From Ypsolopha sequella (Eukaryota > Arthropoda > Insecta > Lepidoptera > Ypsolophidae): a DNA stretch of 64,000 nucleotides. A model generated the notes under the pieces. That model ran no database searches. It was not told the origin of the DNA and worked only from the letters and a program-made list of their open reading frames with translations. The stretch spans positions 2,517,977-2,581,976 of the forward strand of contig OW203989.1 of the NCBI GenBank assembly GCA_934047225.1, in the 5' to 3' direction. A program made the position numbers and the translations under genes. Of this stretch, positions 52,401 through 62,820 are shown piece after piece (position 1 is the first letter of the stretch; every line of letters begins with the position of its first letter).

Positions 52401-55400
52401 TTCTGGCAAAAGTGAAGGAATTAAATCCAAAAATTATTAACTTCTCTCCTTATTTGAAATATTTCTGGACCAACTTAGTTTTGCAGTTTTGTTTATATAT
52501 TTTGTAGGTAAATGTATGAAACAAAGCTGCTAAATTGAGATTGTAATTTTTGTTAACATTTTACGGAACACTCAGGGCGCGTGACTTAATCGCACTTGAC
52601 CGTCTTTTTCTTGTAATGGGGTTTAACTAACGAAAAAAATCCATTTTAGTAAATCAATATCAACTGTAGTCACCCAGAAACCCGATAGCTAGGAAAATCC
52701 ACCTCGTTCTTGGACACCCTTTATATGTACTTAAATATTGAAGTATATTATGAAAGTAAACAGTTGTAATCCAACCAATTAAGACTACACGTAGCTTAAT
52801 CTCATCCATATCGTTCAGTCCCCCTTCACAGACATATCGTAAATCTCTACATTTTATGAACCTTCAAAATCACAAGTCCATTGTAAGATTAGAACATGTT
52901 GACTATTACTACTATGTTGTAATTACTATTACTATTACTGCTATTACTATTACTATTTTTATGCTGTACTATTACTATAATGAACAATAAATTGTCAATT
53001 TGCAACAGACCTAAAATTGTTCACCCTACAGTTCGGGCCAGTACCATAGTAAAACCAGAACAGTAGTTTAACTCACGCCTCGTACGAGACTTAAATACCT
53101 ACTGTTGCAGGGTTGTCCCTTCTTTTAGTTTCGTAGCTAATAAAAAATCAATACTTAAAATGTTTTGAAGCCGATTATGACAAATGAGCTATCAATCGAC
53201 GACGTAGTGAAACATCCAAACATACATTCATATCATACATAATAAACATATAGACTCTATAACTCATAAAGAAATCGTACTTGCTTATCTTAATTATTGT
53301 AAGAAAAAATATTGGCTCCTGAATTTTACTTTAAAAACATAGGCATCGTCAAAGGGGGGAAGGGGGTAGCTGTCCCCCCCCTAGAGATTCGAAAAACTTT
53401 TGAGATTTTAATAACAAAGTAGGCGAAAAATTCGCGAGAAACCCAAGAAGATTATGTTAAAAACTTAAAATTTGTTTATTTTACCTACAATTTATGTCAT
53501 CTTGCCTCCCCTGGCGACGCCTTTACTTAAAAATCTTCGTGATTGTTGCCTTAATTAATCAGTTAAATTCATTAAAGTACATAATACAATTTAAGTATCT
53601 AATCAAACATTGGCTCCTAGTCTAAAATTAAAAAATCTTTGCGATTTCAACCATATCAGCTCCACGTTTAAAAACACCTTGAATAATTAACAAACATAGC
53701 ACAATTATGATCATAGGTACCTATGTTAAATGTTAACAAAGAAAATACGGTTTACATTTCACATTATTATTTCATACCATCAATTCTTATTCACCTTTTT
53801 TGTTGAGTAGGTATTGAGAAGAACGATAATTCTGGATTTGAGGAATTATTATTGAGGCATCCGAAGACAGTACAATATGTTCGATTGCGTTATGATTGCG
53901 TGCTGTCGATATATTTGAATTGGTCGGTGACGCGCGGCGCGCGGCGTGGATGGCGGCTTGTTTGAGAGACTTGACTGAGCGCGATCGTGGCGTGACCCCG
54001 ACTAGCGCCTACCTTGTATACTAAGATATTGCTGTTGTGTGCGTACTTTAGTTCGTGCGTACTAGAACGCACACATATTATCCGCGCGATGTACCTTTGC
54101 TTGAAGATAAACTACTGCTCTGGTTTTACTGTGCCAGTACAGAAGGCGGGCGCGAAGTTAGTCACAGATGACTTTGCAATTGCACATTCTCGGAGCGTCG
54201 ACGGGACAGGGAGAGATGAGGGGGGGGTTAGGGTGGCCAGACTAGTTTTCTCACTTTAAGGGACTACAGCATTAAATATACGGCATTTAAGGGAAAAGCT
54301 TTTTTATTTTTTTTTGTTTTTAATTTTATTTTTTAAAGTAAAGTATGACAAAAACAAAACAAGAAACTATCCATCAGCTTAGTTCGTCCACTGCTGGACA
54401 TAAGCCTTTCCAGGACTTTGCCACTCCTGGCGGTCATCCTTGAAGAATTGCCCATAGTCGCACACGCTGGGCAGGCGGGTTGGTGAGTGCCGGAACCCTC
54501 GCACCAGTGACGCCGCTGCCCGTCACCAGTCTGTTCCATATAAGGCCCGGCTATTAGGGATGGATATACCGCCATCCATCGGTCCTAGGTATGGTGGGCC
54601 TCCTGGTCTTTTACCTGTGAGCTGTCCTCTTACTCTCCCCCGAATTACTTCGAGGGGGTCTCCAAGTGAGATGGTGGTACCTCCACAGTCAAGCCCGGCA
54701 TCAGCTCTACCACCTTAAAAAACAAGAAACATTCGTAATTAATAACCCTTATTACTATAATAAACCTTTAAGAGGCTTCAGAACCAAAACTGCCTTTAGA
54801 GACGTTTTTGAATTGCTATAAACTTTCTATATGAATATTACTAAACTTCGAAAAAAAATATATGAGATTTATTTACCCATGTCCCGTAATTGTGATGTTT
54901 TAAAACCTTTAAAGCTCCAACCTACAATGAGTAAATAAACACCTTTCAAATGCTTTAAAATGGTTTAAAAAAAACTGATAAAATGTTTAAACTTTTAAAA
55001 TTCAAAAAAGTCAAGGTTAAAACTTGAACACAGACACGAGCAATACAAAAATCCAACATAATGACGTTTAAAACTTTTAAATATCAAATGTAACATGTGT
55101 AAAAAGTATTATTTTCTCTATTTTGCGCTATCCGGTGACGCAGCGATCGTCGTAACAGCCACTTTGCAATGCACTCTGATATGAACGTTATTTCTATTTT
55201 GTTTCTGTTGATATTTGTACCGACACATTTCGAGCTGTTAATCTAGCTTACTGAAGTTTATTACAATGAAATTTAAAAAGTCGACATAAAGATAATCAAC
55301 TTATCATATTTCAGAAAAGTAGTCAAAAGGGGTAAGACGACATTAAGGGCAACGCACCGTTGCGTGCGAGAATATACCTATTTATTTTATGATTCCCGTA

Positions 55401-58400
55401 TTGGTTTCGCCAAATTAAGGGACACAACCAAATTCATGGCTGAAAAACGGGACATCCCGTAAAATACCATTCACCTGCGCCTTGGTTATGTATCTGTGAA
55501 TCGATTGCCAAATAGTTACCAACCATCAAAAACATAGATATATTATCAAATTCCGATTGTCTAAGGATACGTTCGCACTTGAAGTGACGTCACAGTTCGT
55601 ATGTGAACCCACTTAAGGTTAAACGTCAGTCGCTTAGTGCAAAGTGCATAACTTAACTTTGTTTTTCTTGTTTAGAGTTAAAAATTGAATAACATTTTGG
55701 TATTTATTTTATAAACCTTACTAATACTGAACTATTGTCGTTAATTGCCACAAACCAAAATGCTTTTAATTTTTTTATTTATTAACAAGAATATCAAAGT
55801 TAAGTTCTGCACTTTGCGCTAAGCGACTGACGTTTAACCTTAAGGCGCTTAGTGTCGCTAAATTAGCAGCTCGATGATTGTCGGTATGAATATCGACGGA
55901 AATGACATTGAAATAACGTTCATATCAGCGCGCAATGCATAGTGGCTGTTACGACGCTCGCTGCGTCCTTGATAGGGCGAAATAAGAGAAAATAATACTT
56001 TTCACAGGAACGTGAGTGTTCGATTAAATTATAATCCTATGTTATATCAAGTTTATCTATTACTTAAAGCATAAATAAATAAAATCGATCAAGCCGCTTA
56101 GGAGCAGTAGGGAATTCAAGCTAAAAAAAAAAGTCTTGGTGGTATGAAAAAGAAAAATGTTGCATATCTTAGAGTTGATAATTCATATACATTTTTTTCA
56201 ATATTTTTGGTTTGGCCATAAACGAGGATTAAGTTTCAGAGAGTACCCCTTTTGGGACATTAAGGCCCTTAAGGCGCTCTTATCCCAGAAGAGTGACTCT
56301 CTGTCTTTTTCTTTACGTGTAAGGAGTAAAAAAAATAACCACACTTTTTGTATTTTTTCGTTGTTTTTATCGGTTTTTAAATTGTTTAAAAATAAGAGAT
56401 ATGTTTATTAAAACCCACTTACGTGGTCGACCTAGAAAATTTAAAGAGCAATATTACCAGATATGTTTCGTTAATAAAAGAGTGGCATTACGGAAATGGA
56501 ATTATTTGAAAGGTCTTATTACATGCTGTGTTCGTGAATTATTTCTATCGAGCAAAGTTTATCTGATCGTGTAACACATGCGTTGAAGACCTAGATAAAG
56601 GTTCGAACTATATTGCGTATTTTTTTTTTGGAAGTTTTAGACGATATTTGAAAGTTCTATTTGACTTTGAAATTACTGATTTTGGGATAAGAGCGCCTTA
56701 AGGCAATTTTGAAAGTTCAGTTTTTATCCCCGCTGGTCACCCTAGGGGGGGTATTATACAGCGCAGATGACAGCTAACTTGACGCACTTCTGTACTGACC
56801 CACCGTATTGCCGGAACTTGGAACTTGTCCATTGTGCATGACGTATGCGACCAGACTTTTAAGGCGCTCTTATCCCAAAATCAGTAATTTCAAAGTCAAA
56901 TAGAACTTTCAAATATCGTCTAAAACTTACAAAAAAAAAATACGCAATATAGTTCGAACCTTTATCTAGGTCTTCCACGCATGTGTTACACGATCAGATT
57001 AACTTTGCTCGATAGAAATAATTCACGAACACAGCATGTAATTAGAACTTTCAAATCATGCCATTTCCATAATTCTACTCTTTTATTAACGAAACATATC
57101 TGGTAAGATTGCTTTTTAAATTTTCTAGGTCGACCACGTAAGTGGGTTTTATTAAACATATCCCTTATTTTTAAACAATTTAAAAACCGATAAAATCAAT
57201 GAAAAAGTACAAAAGTGTGGTTATTTTCTTTACTCCTTACACGTAAAGAAAAAGACAGAGAGTCACTCTTCTGGGATAAGAGCGCCTTTTAGCCGATAGA
57301 TCAGGTGGAAGAAAAGCTTATATATAAACTTAACATAATCTAATTAATTTCTTAATCAAACTGCAGACAATATTGACACTACGATTACTACGATATTAAC
57401 ATTTTTATAGTTACCATACCAGTAAAGCTGGTTTAATTTGTTTCGTCACATGTTACAATGTGTCCCAAAAAGATCTGTCAATACTTAAAGGCAATTCTTA
57501 TCAAGCTATTCTTATGAGGCCTCCCTGAAAAATTATTTAATTTAATTTTTAAGTTCATATTCAGTTTTGGGTCAAAATTTTGCACAACATATCAGAATTT
57601 CAGGTCACTATCTCATTCCATCTAAGAGCTAGAGACCCGTGATATACGGACAGACAGACGGGCAGTGGAGTGACATTAATAGGACTCCGTTCTGCCCTTT
57701 GGGTACGGAGCCCTAAAAAAAAAAAACTTGTAACAGGTCTGTGTCCAAGCATTACTTGAGAGTCAAGAGATATCATGTGATCTGGGTTCTTCCGTGTTTT
57801 GGATAAATTGGTAGCACGTAAATCAAATACATTCGACTAATTTTGTGTGATAGTATCATTTTTATAAATTTTTTATCATATGTGCTGTAGCCGTACGAAA
57901 TTCGATTCTAATAAGTGGGCGTTAAAAATGGTTTTCGTTCTCATGTCTGTATGCAAAATTATGCATGTGTGTTGGTTGTAAATTAAGAGCTTTTGTGTTG
58001 ATAGATCATTTTGGGTCACATTTATGCGGAGACATATTATTACAAAACCATTTAATAGTTGTCTGCGGTGTGTGTCTGTCGTGTGTGTGTATTATTTTGC
58101 TACATAAGCAGTGTCGGCGCATTGCAGTGCAGTGTTTACATACTCAGCCATATTCGTTTCATGATCGCCTAGTAATTCTTGTATCGATTGCTGATTATCT
58201 TTAAGGTTTCTTAAATAAGTTTTCCTTTGGAATTAATTGGTGATGAAAATGAATGGGTTAAATGGTTAGTATTTTATTTTTCATCACAAATAGAAAATGT
58301 AAGAGCTTACGCACTTCGTGTTTTCAACGAGCTCTGTTCCTTTGCGGGTGAAAGAGTGAATTTATTTAGTGCACTATATTGCACGGGACACGCTGCATAA

Positions 58401-60225
58401 CTTTTAGTTAGAGCACTATATTGCGCGGGACACGCTGCATAACTTTTGGTTAGTGCACTATATTGCGCGGGACACGCTGCATAACTTTTAGTTAGTGCAC
58501 TATATTGCGCGGGACACGCTGCATAACTTTTAGTTAGTGCACTATATTGCGCGGGACACGCTGCATAACTTTAATCCTCTTACTCGTCCAGTATTGTCCC
58601 TTTCACCTGGAAGGGAAACAGATTTCTTGCCTAATATTATGTTCTACTATTTCTTGTCACTTTTGTGGGTCACATATCGTTACGACATGAATCCTCGACG
58701 GGGTGTCAGAGGTGTTCCTATGTGAAATGTGGTGAAAGTGATATGCAAGTTACAGTCTACACTTAGTACACCCGCTTTTCACTTATGGTTATTACGTATA
58801 GTAAATATTACTAGTTAGTATTATTGTATATTTATTTGCTCTCTGGTACGAATGAGGCACAAATTAACATCTTGAATTAAAACACTTGTACTTATAGTTT
58901 CACTTAATAAAGTGCAACTATGAGTACAAGTGTTTTAATTCAAGATGTGTTTCAAGTTTCACCAAGTGCCGACAATTGCAAGTATAAATTTTGACAAATT
59001 AACATATTATTTGAAGAGCTGTGCCCCGAAATGATCTTACAATGTAGGTTCTTATATACAAATAGATAGTATTAGTAGAGAATATACAGTATTAGTATTA
59101 GTATGGATAACGGCTGCGGCTGGTAAGTATATTGATGGTCGAACGTTATAATGTGGGCCGAGGAGCAGCTACTGAAATGTCGAGCAGTAATTATACCGAG
59201 TAGAAACAGACTGCTTTAAATGAAACTACATATTCTACCACTTTTCCCAAGAAACATACCCACGTAAACGCGAATTATTAAGTTTCAAACAAAAATGCGT
59301 GAACTCTAACTCATCGAGATACGGGCGTGTTTTGAGGCAGCGTCGTCTGTGAAACAGCTGTTAACGCGCAGCGTTCTAAAATAGACCTTCCTCCTGCGAG
59401 TTAAAGTCTTTCAGTTACAGTTAAATATCTTCTTCTCTGATGTTTTGCGCGTGTATTTTTCTTCAGCGTGTTGTTCACGATTATGTCGTTGTATTTCAAG
59501 ATGGCAGTCTTTTTACACCTCCGTTCCGTGACTGACTGACTGACAGACAACACACAACCTAAACCGTTGAAGATAGAGACATTGTTCCTTAAGGTTAAAC
59601 GTTAGTCGCTTAGCCCAAAGTGCATTACTTAACTTTGTTTTCCTAGTAAAGAAATAAAAAATTGTAAAGCATTTTGGTCTGTGGCAATTGATGCCAATAG
59701 TTCAGTATTAGTGTAGTGAGGTTCAAGACATGACTAATTGTGCATTAAATTTCAAACTCATGCTTTATAAACCTCACTAATACTGAACTATTGGCGTCAA
59801 TTGCCACATACCAAAATGTTTTTCAATTTTTTATTTCTAAACAAGAATAACAAAATTAAGTTATTCAGTTTGTGTTAAGCGACTGACGTTTAACCTTAAG
59901 GGGTGTAGAGGTGCATTAAAAAAATATTTTTCGAAATTCATCCCATAAGGTGGTAAAATGGGGTGTAAACTTTGTATCTAAAGTGCGATCCGAATGGGTA
60001 TAACAGACTGTTTATTTATATCCCAAATCCTCGCAATCCAGTTCTCAAAAAAATTTATGATCCCAGGTGGTGGACCCCCAGCGGTCCGGCAGTCCAGATT
60101 CAGTTTGGCTGTGAGGAAGGCGAGCAGGAAACTGTGCAGCCCTGAGTCCTGGCGACGCAGGCTGCCCATCAGCATCTGGCTCCCGGACTACAGCTGGGCG
60201 CGGCTGCTGCAGGATGCTATTGCAG
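46383..60225 (+). CDS. SLC26A11-like sulfate/anion transporter, N-terminal part (two exons)
   Basis: join(46383..46422, 60067..60225). The first exon gives MENGANDPRQPLL and one base of a Gly codon at G|gtaagt. The second enters with two bases after tgatcccag, so the phase matches. The second exon ends LQDAIAG, and its product has SPESWRRRLPISIWLPDYSW then ARLLQDAIAG. This is the pre-membrane segment of sodium-independent sulfate anion transporters (SLC26 family), which normally continues directly into the first helix (LTVGLTVIPQ in relatives). The known family role is sulfate, chloride or other anion exchange at cell or organelle membranes. No later exon could be found up to 64000, so the gene must continue past the window. 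Exon 2 is strongly supported. Exon 1 rests on phase, strand and start context. Confidence 0.7.
47177..47990 (-). pseudogene. Jockey-clade LINE reverse transcriptase, 3' end
   Basis: Minus-strand frame 47946-47452 encodes LNETQNWLKQWRIKTSTYKS, then KSTHITFSLGR, VKYLGFHLDRRLTWKEHIKA and SIIKPVWTYGCQIWGSTTSK. These are the thumb and C-terminal motifs (K-YLG-LD-LTW, G-Q-WG) of jockey elements. It then decays: a frameshift leads to IHEYLKAPTVVEEL and, in another frame, HSNPLAAAL. It ends in a poly(A) (T-run at 47178-47200 on plus). 5'-truncated and dead. Confidence 0.8.
48120..48443 (+). other. Unidentified GC-rich segment
   Basis: About 48236-48405 is clearly GC-richer than its surroundings and carries a 107-residue open frame (..GMERRQPPPAVTMRRQP..). 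No motif was recognised and no splice sites are convincing. It may be a retroposed fragment or unknown repeat. Confidence 0.25.
50817..50891 (-). repeat. 25-bp tandem repeat, 3 copies (left arm)
   Basis: atttatttataggacatcat plus tttcc, exactly three times, the inverse of the right-arm array. Confidence 0.95.
51244..51968 (+). repeat. 25-bp tandem repeat, exactly 29 copies (right arm)
   Basis: Unit ggaaaatgatgtcctataaa plus taaat. 725 bp is 29 x 25 with no indels. Variants (aataatttc, aataatgtc, aaacaaat) recur in clusters, showing block duplication. Every standard unit carries an AATAAA hexamer on the plus strand. Confidence 0.95.
53890..54110 (+). promoter_or_regulatory. CpG-rich patch, possible alternative promoter
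   Basis: gacgcgcggcgcgcggcgtg is followed by ggatggcggcttgtttgaga and other CpG-dense sequence in the middle of the transporter intron. A short frame MAACLRDLTERDRGVTPTSA starts here. No clear TATA box or donor. An alternative first exon is possible but not shown. Confidence 0.25.
54365..54720 (-). mobile_element. RTE-like LINE 3' end, truncated
   Basis: Near-duplicate of 31850-32240: gttcgtccactgctggacat, aggcgggttggtgagtgccg, ggtctccaagtgagatggtg. Both copies end at the same point (gcatcagctctaccacct), pointing to a defined element boundary. Confidence 0.55.
55513..55605. repeat. Half copy of the CCTATTNTGTATC MITE
   Basis: accatcaaaaacatagatat, then ccgattgtctaaggatacgt and cacagttcgta match the left half of 30985-31205. 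Confidence 0.6.
55613..55853. mobile_element. TTAA-flanked MITE, TIR GGTTAAACGTCAGTCGCTTA
   Basis: TTAA at 55613-55616 and 55850-55853. Both ends read ggttaaacgtcagtcgctta inward. The interior is also partly palindromic (tactgaactattg). A TTAA duplication suggests a piggyBac-like mobiliser. Confidence 0.75.
56269..56701. mobile_element. TTAA-flanked MITE, TIR GGCGCTCTTATCCCA, copy 1
   Basis: TTAA at both edges (56269-56272 and 56698-56701). The left terminus ggcgctcttatcccagaaga and the right terminus ttttgggataagagcgcc share a 15-bp inverted terminus. The non-coding interior is shared with 56859-57290 in the opposite orientation and with 3676-3893. Confidence 0.8.
56859..57290. mobile_element. 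TTAA-flanked MITE, TIR GGCGCTCTTATCCCA, copy 2 (inverted)
   Basis: Left flank TTAA (56859-56862), right flank mutated to TTTT. The body is the reverse complement of copy 1, so the pair forms a 430-bp-armed inverted repeat with a 157-bp spacer. Confidence 0.8.
57550..57720 (+). mobile_element. GGCCAAG-family 3' fragment
   Basis: tcactatctcattccatcta, gacagacagacgggcagtgg and gccctttgggtacggagccc form the 3' half, nearly matching 19690-19805. Confidence 0.7.
58370..58572. repeat. 42-bp minisatellite, 4.8 copies
   Basis: The unit tgcactatattgcgcgggac, acgctgcataacttttagtt, ag is repeated at 58370, 58412, 58454, 58496 and 58538 with three or four substitutions overall. GC-richer than its surroundings. 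Confidence 0.92.
58676..58800 (-). mobile_element. SINE tail fragment
   Basis: cgttacgacatgaatcctcg, gggtgtcagaggtgttcc and acagtctacacttagtacac match the family tail in minus orientation. Confidence 0.6.
58868..58948. repeat. 81-bp near-perfect hairpin
   Basis: acatcttgaattaaaacact then tgtactnatagtt and cactt pair with their inverse around a 4-base loop (aata). It is followed by caccaagtgccgacaattgc, a word also inverted at 11235-11255. Confidence 0.75.
59589..59899. mobile_element. TTAA-flanked MITE, second GGTTAAACG copy
   Basis: TTAA at 59589-59592 and 59896-59899. Ends ggttaaacgttagtcgctta and the inverse of ggttaaacgtcagtcgctta. The centre repeats tactgaactattgg in both directions. 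Sister of 55613-55853. Confidence 0.75.
60067..60225 (+). CDS. SLC26A11-like second coding exon
   Basis: Acceptor gatcccag, donor GCAG|gtgtgt, 52 codons plus split ends, GC-rich. The product is GGPPAVRQSRFSLAVRKASR then KLCSPESWRRRLPISIWLPD, YSWARLLQDAIAG. RRLP-WLP-Y-...D-IAG is the conserved entry to the SLC26 membrane domain. Confidence 0.8.
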
Positions 60226-61009
60226 GTGTGTGCAGAAATATAAACCTATACGAAATATAATTGATAACCTCATCAATAAATACTAAATATATAAAAATAA
60301 TCATATTACCTACATCAACGAAGTGCCATTATCAAGCTGCTGCTTCAGTGATGGTTTCTAGAAAAATGATTATTTATATGTCGAATTAAACAAATAAGTA
60401 AAATAAATAAATATCACCTCTGAATTAAACCGTGTCCAATCGTGGTTATTCAAGGTCACCAGCATTAATAGGGGCTTTAAATAAGACCCAGTTAATTAAA
60501 CTATTTAGTTTAACAGTGAAGTATTGTTTTTATCTTCAATGGTTACTACTGTAATTTTCCTGGATAGCCGATTGATTGATAAATGTATGTTAGATTTCTC
60601 TTTCTTCGTTTTATTTCGGACACAATGTTTCATGATGACATTTTGTTTCTTATTACTGACCCAGTTAGTCCCCTGTCAAATGTACAATAACAGGTTCCCG
60701 AGTGCTCCTTGATGCTGCAGCTCTGGAAATAGTCTCAATCTCTTCGTTTGACCTTGGAGAAATATAATTTCGATGCTGGCACTCTCGAAAATGGTGCGGT
60801 TGAATGCTGCGTGTAAAAAACAAAATGGCCGCCATTGTAAACACGTTTTCCTATTTACGTATATGTCCTGAATTTAGCACTAAGGCGATATCCTTAACTT
60901 TCGATGGCCCTATCGCCTTACTTCGGGCACAAATAGAACGACCTCTGGGTGAGACGTAAAATGTATATGGATTCATTATATACAATTATATACATATTAT
61001 ATACAATTC

Positions 61010-61130
61010 ATTTACTTTTCATGTTGCACGACTCTGGAACCGTTTACCGCTTTCTGTACAAAAGTTGAGAAGTGTAAACTCATTCAAGATCAAAGTGAAG
61101 CACTCTTTTCATTCCGAATAACCGTCGAAA
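61010..61130 (+). pseudogene. LINE ORF2 last residues
   Basis: HVARLWNRLPLSVQKLRSVN then SFKIKVKHSFHS is the typical C-terminus of CR1/jockey-type ORF2 (LWN-LP, SF-KVK). No upstream coding remains. Confidence 0.6.
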
Positions 61131-61267
61131 TAAAAGTTCATCTAAATATCCCATCCCTATTCTTATTTAAGTATGTTTATGTATTTATATATTTATGTTT
61201 ATTTCATATAATTATATTTTAATTTTAAGTAAAGTAAATCTTAAGTCTATGTATTTCTTGTTTAATA

Positions 61268-61322
61268 ATATATATATATATATATATATATCATAGACGA
61301 ACAATATATATATATATATATA
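61268..61322. repeat. (TA)n microsatellite, interrupted
   Basis: Two TA runs of about 11 and 10 units are separated by catagacgaaca. Confidence 0.9.
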
Positions 61323-61386
61323 TGTTAAGCAATAAACATATACATTCATACATTTAAATAAAATATATACAAACGAAAAATTTGAT

Positions 61387-61495
61387 ACATTTGTTTGATA
61401 CATTTTGGTCGGGTAGCTATGTAACTTTTCTATGGAACAGCTGATTTTTTTTCGCGACTTCTCCATAGTAAAAGTTGTTCGTATGGACGAGTATT
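61387..61495. repeat. Fragment of the TACTCGTC foldback family
   Basis: The right end gttgttcgtatggacgagta matches 3211-3229, and the interior ctatggaacagctgatt matches 3158-3176. Confidence 0.55.
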
Positions 61496-61990
61496 ATCGG
61501 CAGTTTCTTCCTCAACATCATATTGATGCCCACTATATACCTATATAATATTATTTATACGTATGTTTTTTATTTATGCAAGTTTTTTTTTAAATTAAAT
61601 TTCAAAGTAAGTCCTAACTTTTATATTTTTATTGTATTTCCCCGTTGTATTTATTATATTTTAATTAGTTCTATTGTTTTTTGTACATTAAAATTAACGT
61701 GTAATAAGTGTATATGATGTACTTATACTACAGATTAAATGATATGATTGATTGTACTTAAATTTTGTATATTCGGAAAAGTGGTTTGAGCGAAATAAGG
61801 CGTAAAGAAAAGGAAAGGCATTCTCTATTTCAAGTGAAACCGCGCACATCGTTTATTATGCACATCGTTTGAGTATGCGTATAATTCTTTATCTCTGCAA
61901 CTTTACACCGAGTTCCTGTCGAGTATTGCATTACAATCACGCGTTTTTTTTTTAATGCGATATTGTACCTTAATTACAGTAAAGAGGACT

Positions 61991-62436
61991 CAGTGCTGCC
62001 AGATCAGCGCATTTTGCGCCAGATCTAACGCTTTTTTTGACCACTTAGCGCTCAAAATTCGTTTTTAGCGCCTAGCGGAAAATCTAGCGCTATTTCGGAA
62101 TAAGTTGTGTTTCATTATTTTAGCACTTTTTTGGAATAATTTTGGGAAATCTAGCGCTATTTTGAAATGAGTTTTGTTTTAGTCATGATAATTCTACTTG
62201 CATTGATTTAATTTAGTATAAAATATCTTCTTTTAAAACTCCTTTACGGCACTATAAATGACGTATTTTTTTAAAAAGCCAATCAATTACAATCATCTTA
62301 TTAATATGGCCACCAATATACAATATAAAAGTAGCGCTTCTTCTAGCACTTTTTATAAAAAATTATGTTTAGCGGAATCTATCGCTTTTTTACAGCGGAG
62401 TTAGTGCGCAATACTCAATTGGACCTGGCAGCCCTG
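61991..62436. mobile_element. hAT-type MITE with exact 8-bp target duplication
   Basis: Starts cagtgctgccag and ends ctggcagccctg. agaggact is present directly on both sides (61983-61990 and 62437-62444). The interior is dominated by words like tagcgct and gcgctttttt. No coding capacity. Confidence 0.92.
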
Positions 62437-62820
62437 AGAGGACTCCCCTGCCCCTCTATCACAGTTTGAAACTCCGCGGGACTGGCTAGTGACTTCTCAG
62501 GAACTTATCGAAATTGTCTTCTCAATTATTGTTTCGAAATTTTTTTTTAGCTTTTTCTTTTTTTCCCAAACGTTACAGCAGGCGATCATTATCGCATCAT
62601 ATTTTACGCACAAGACAGGGATTTTTCTGCGTGTTTCTGGTGGTCGTCCAATTTTCATGGCGTCCCCTCTCTCTCAAAATATACGTCTTGGTGGGAGTGG
62701 GACGGTGTGGATGTCTGGTTGTCGGTGTGCACGGGCGGATCCTTTTCAGAATAAAATTGTTGTTTAATTTATTGACGTTAGAAAAATGTGAATGTGGTAT
62801 ACTTACTTCTGAAAATATCA

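Larger units (their letters stand above)
49851..52914. mobile_element. Giant foldback element with asymmetric satellite arms
   Basis: The left arm 49851-51041 and right arm 51094-52914 are inverse copies around a loop of about 52 bp. They match from the outer tip (tagtagtaatagtcaacatg / its inverse) to the inner tip (gacttcaacgacaaaa / its inverse), with few differences. The arms differ in length (1.19 against 1.82 kb) almost entirely because the left has 3 and the right 29 copies of a 25-bp unit. Each arm includes a GGCCAAG-family segment (50156-50460 and 52325-52610). No open frame of note. It resembles Foldback-type elements in architecture. Confidence 0.88.
46423..60066 (+). other. 13.6-kb first intron of the SLC26A11-like gene
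   Basis: GT-AG by phase. It is filled with a LINE fragment, a 3-kb foldback, an RTE end, inverted MITE pairs and minisatellites listed separately. Between these (48444-49850 and 53040-53870) the DNA is AT-rich with nothing recognised. Confidence 0.5.

Noticed and set aside
53890..54259. Short frames over the CpG-rich patch as a host gene
   Set aside because: Frames are short and exist on both strands because stop codons are rare in GC-rich DNA. Reported only as a possible regulatory patch.
57965..58204. 79-residue Cys-rich open frame (MCVGCKLRAFV...)
   Set aside because: No signal peptide pattern with regular Cys spacing, no homologue recognised, AT-rich intron context.
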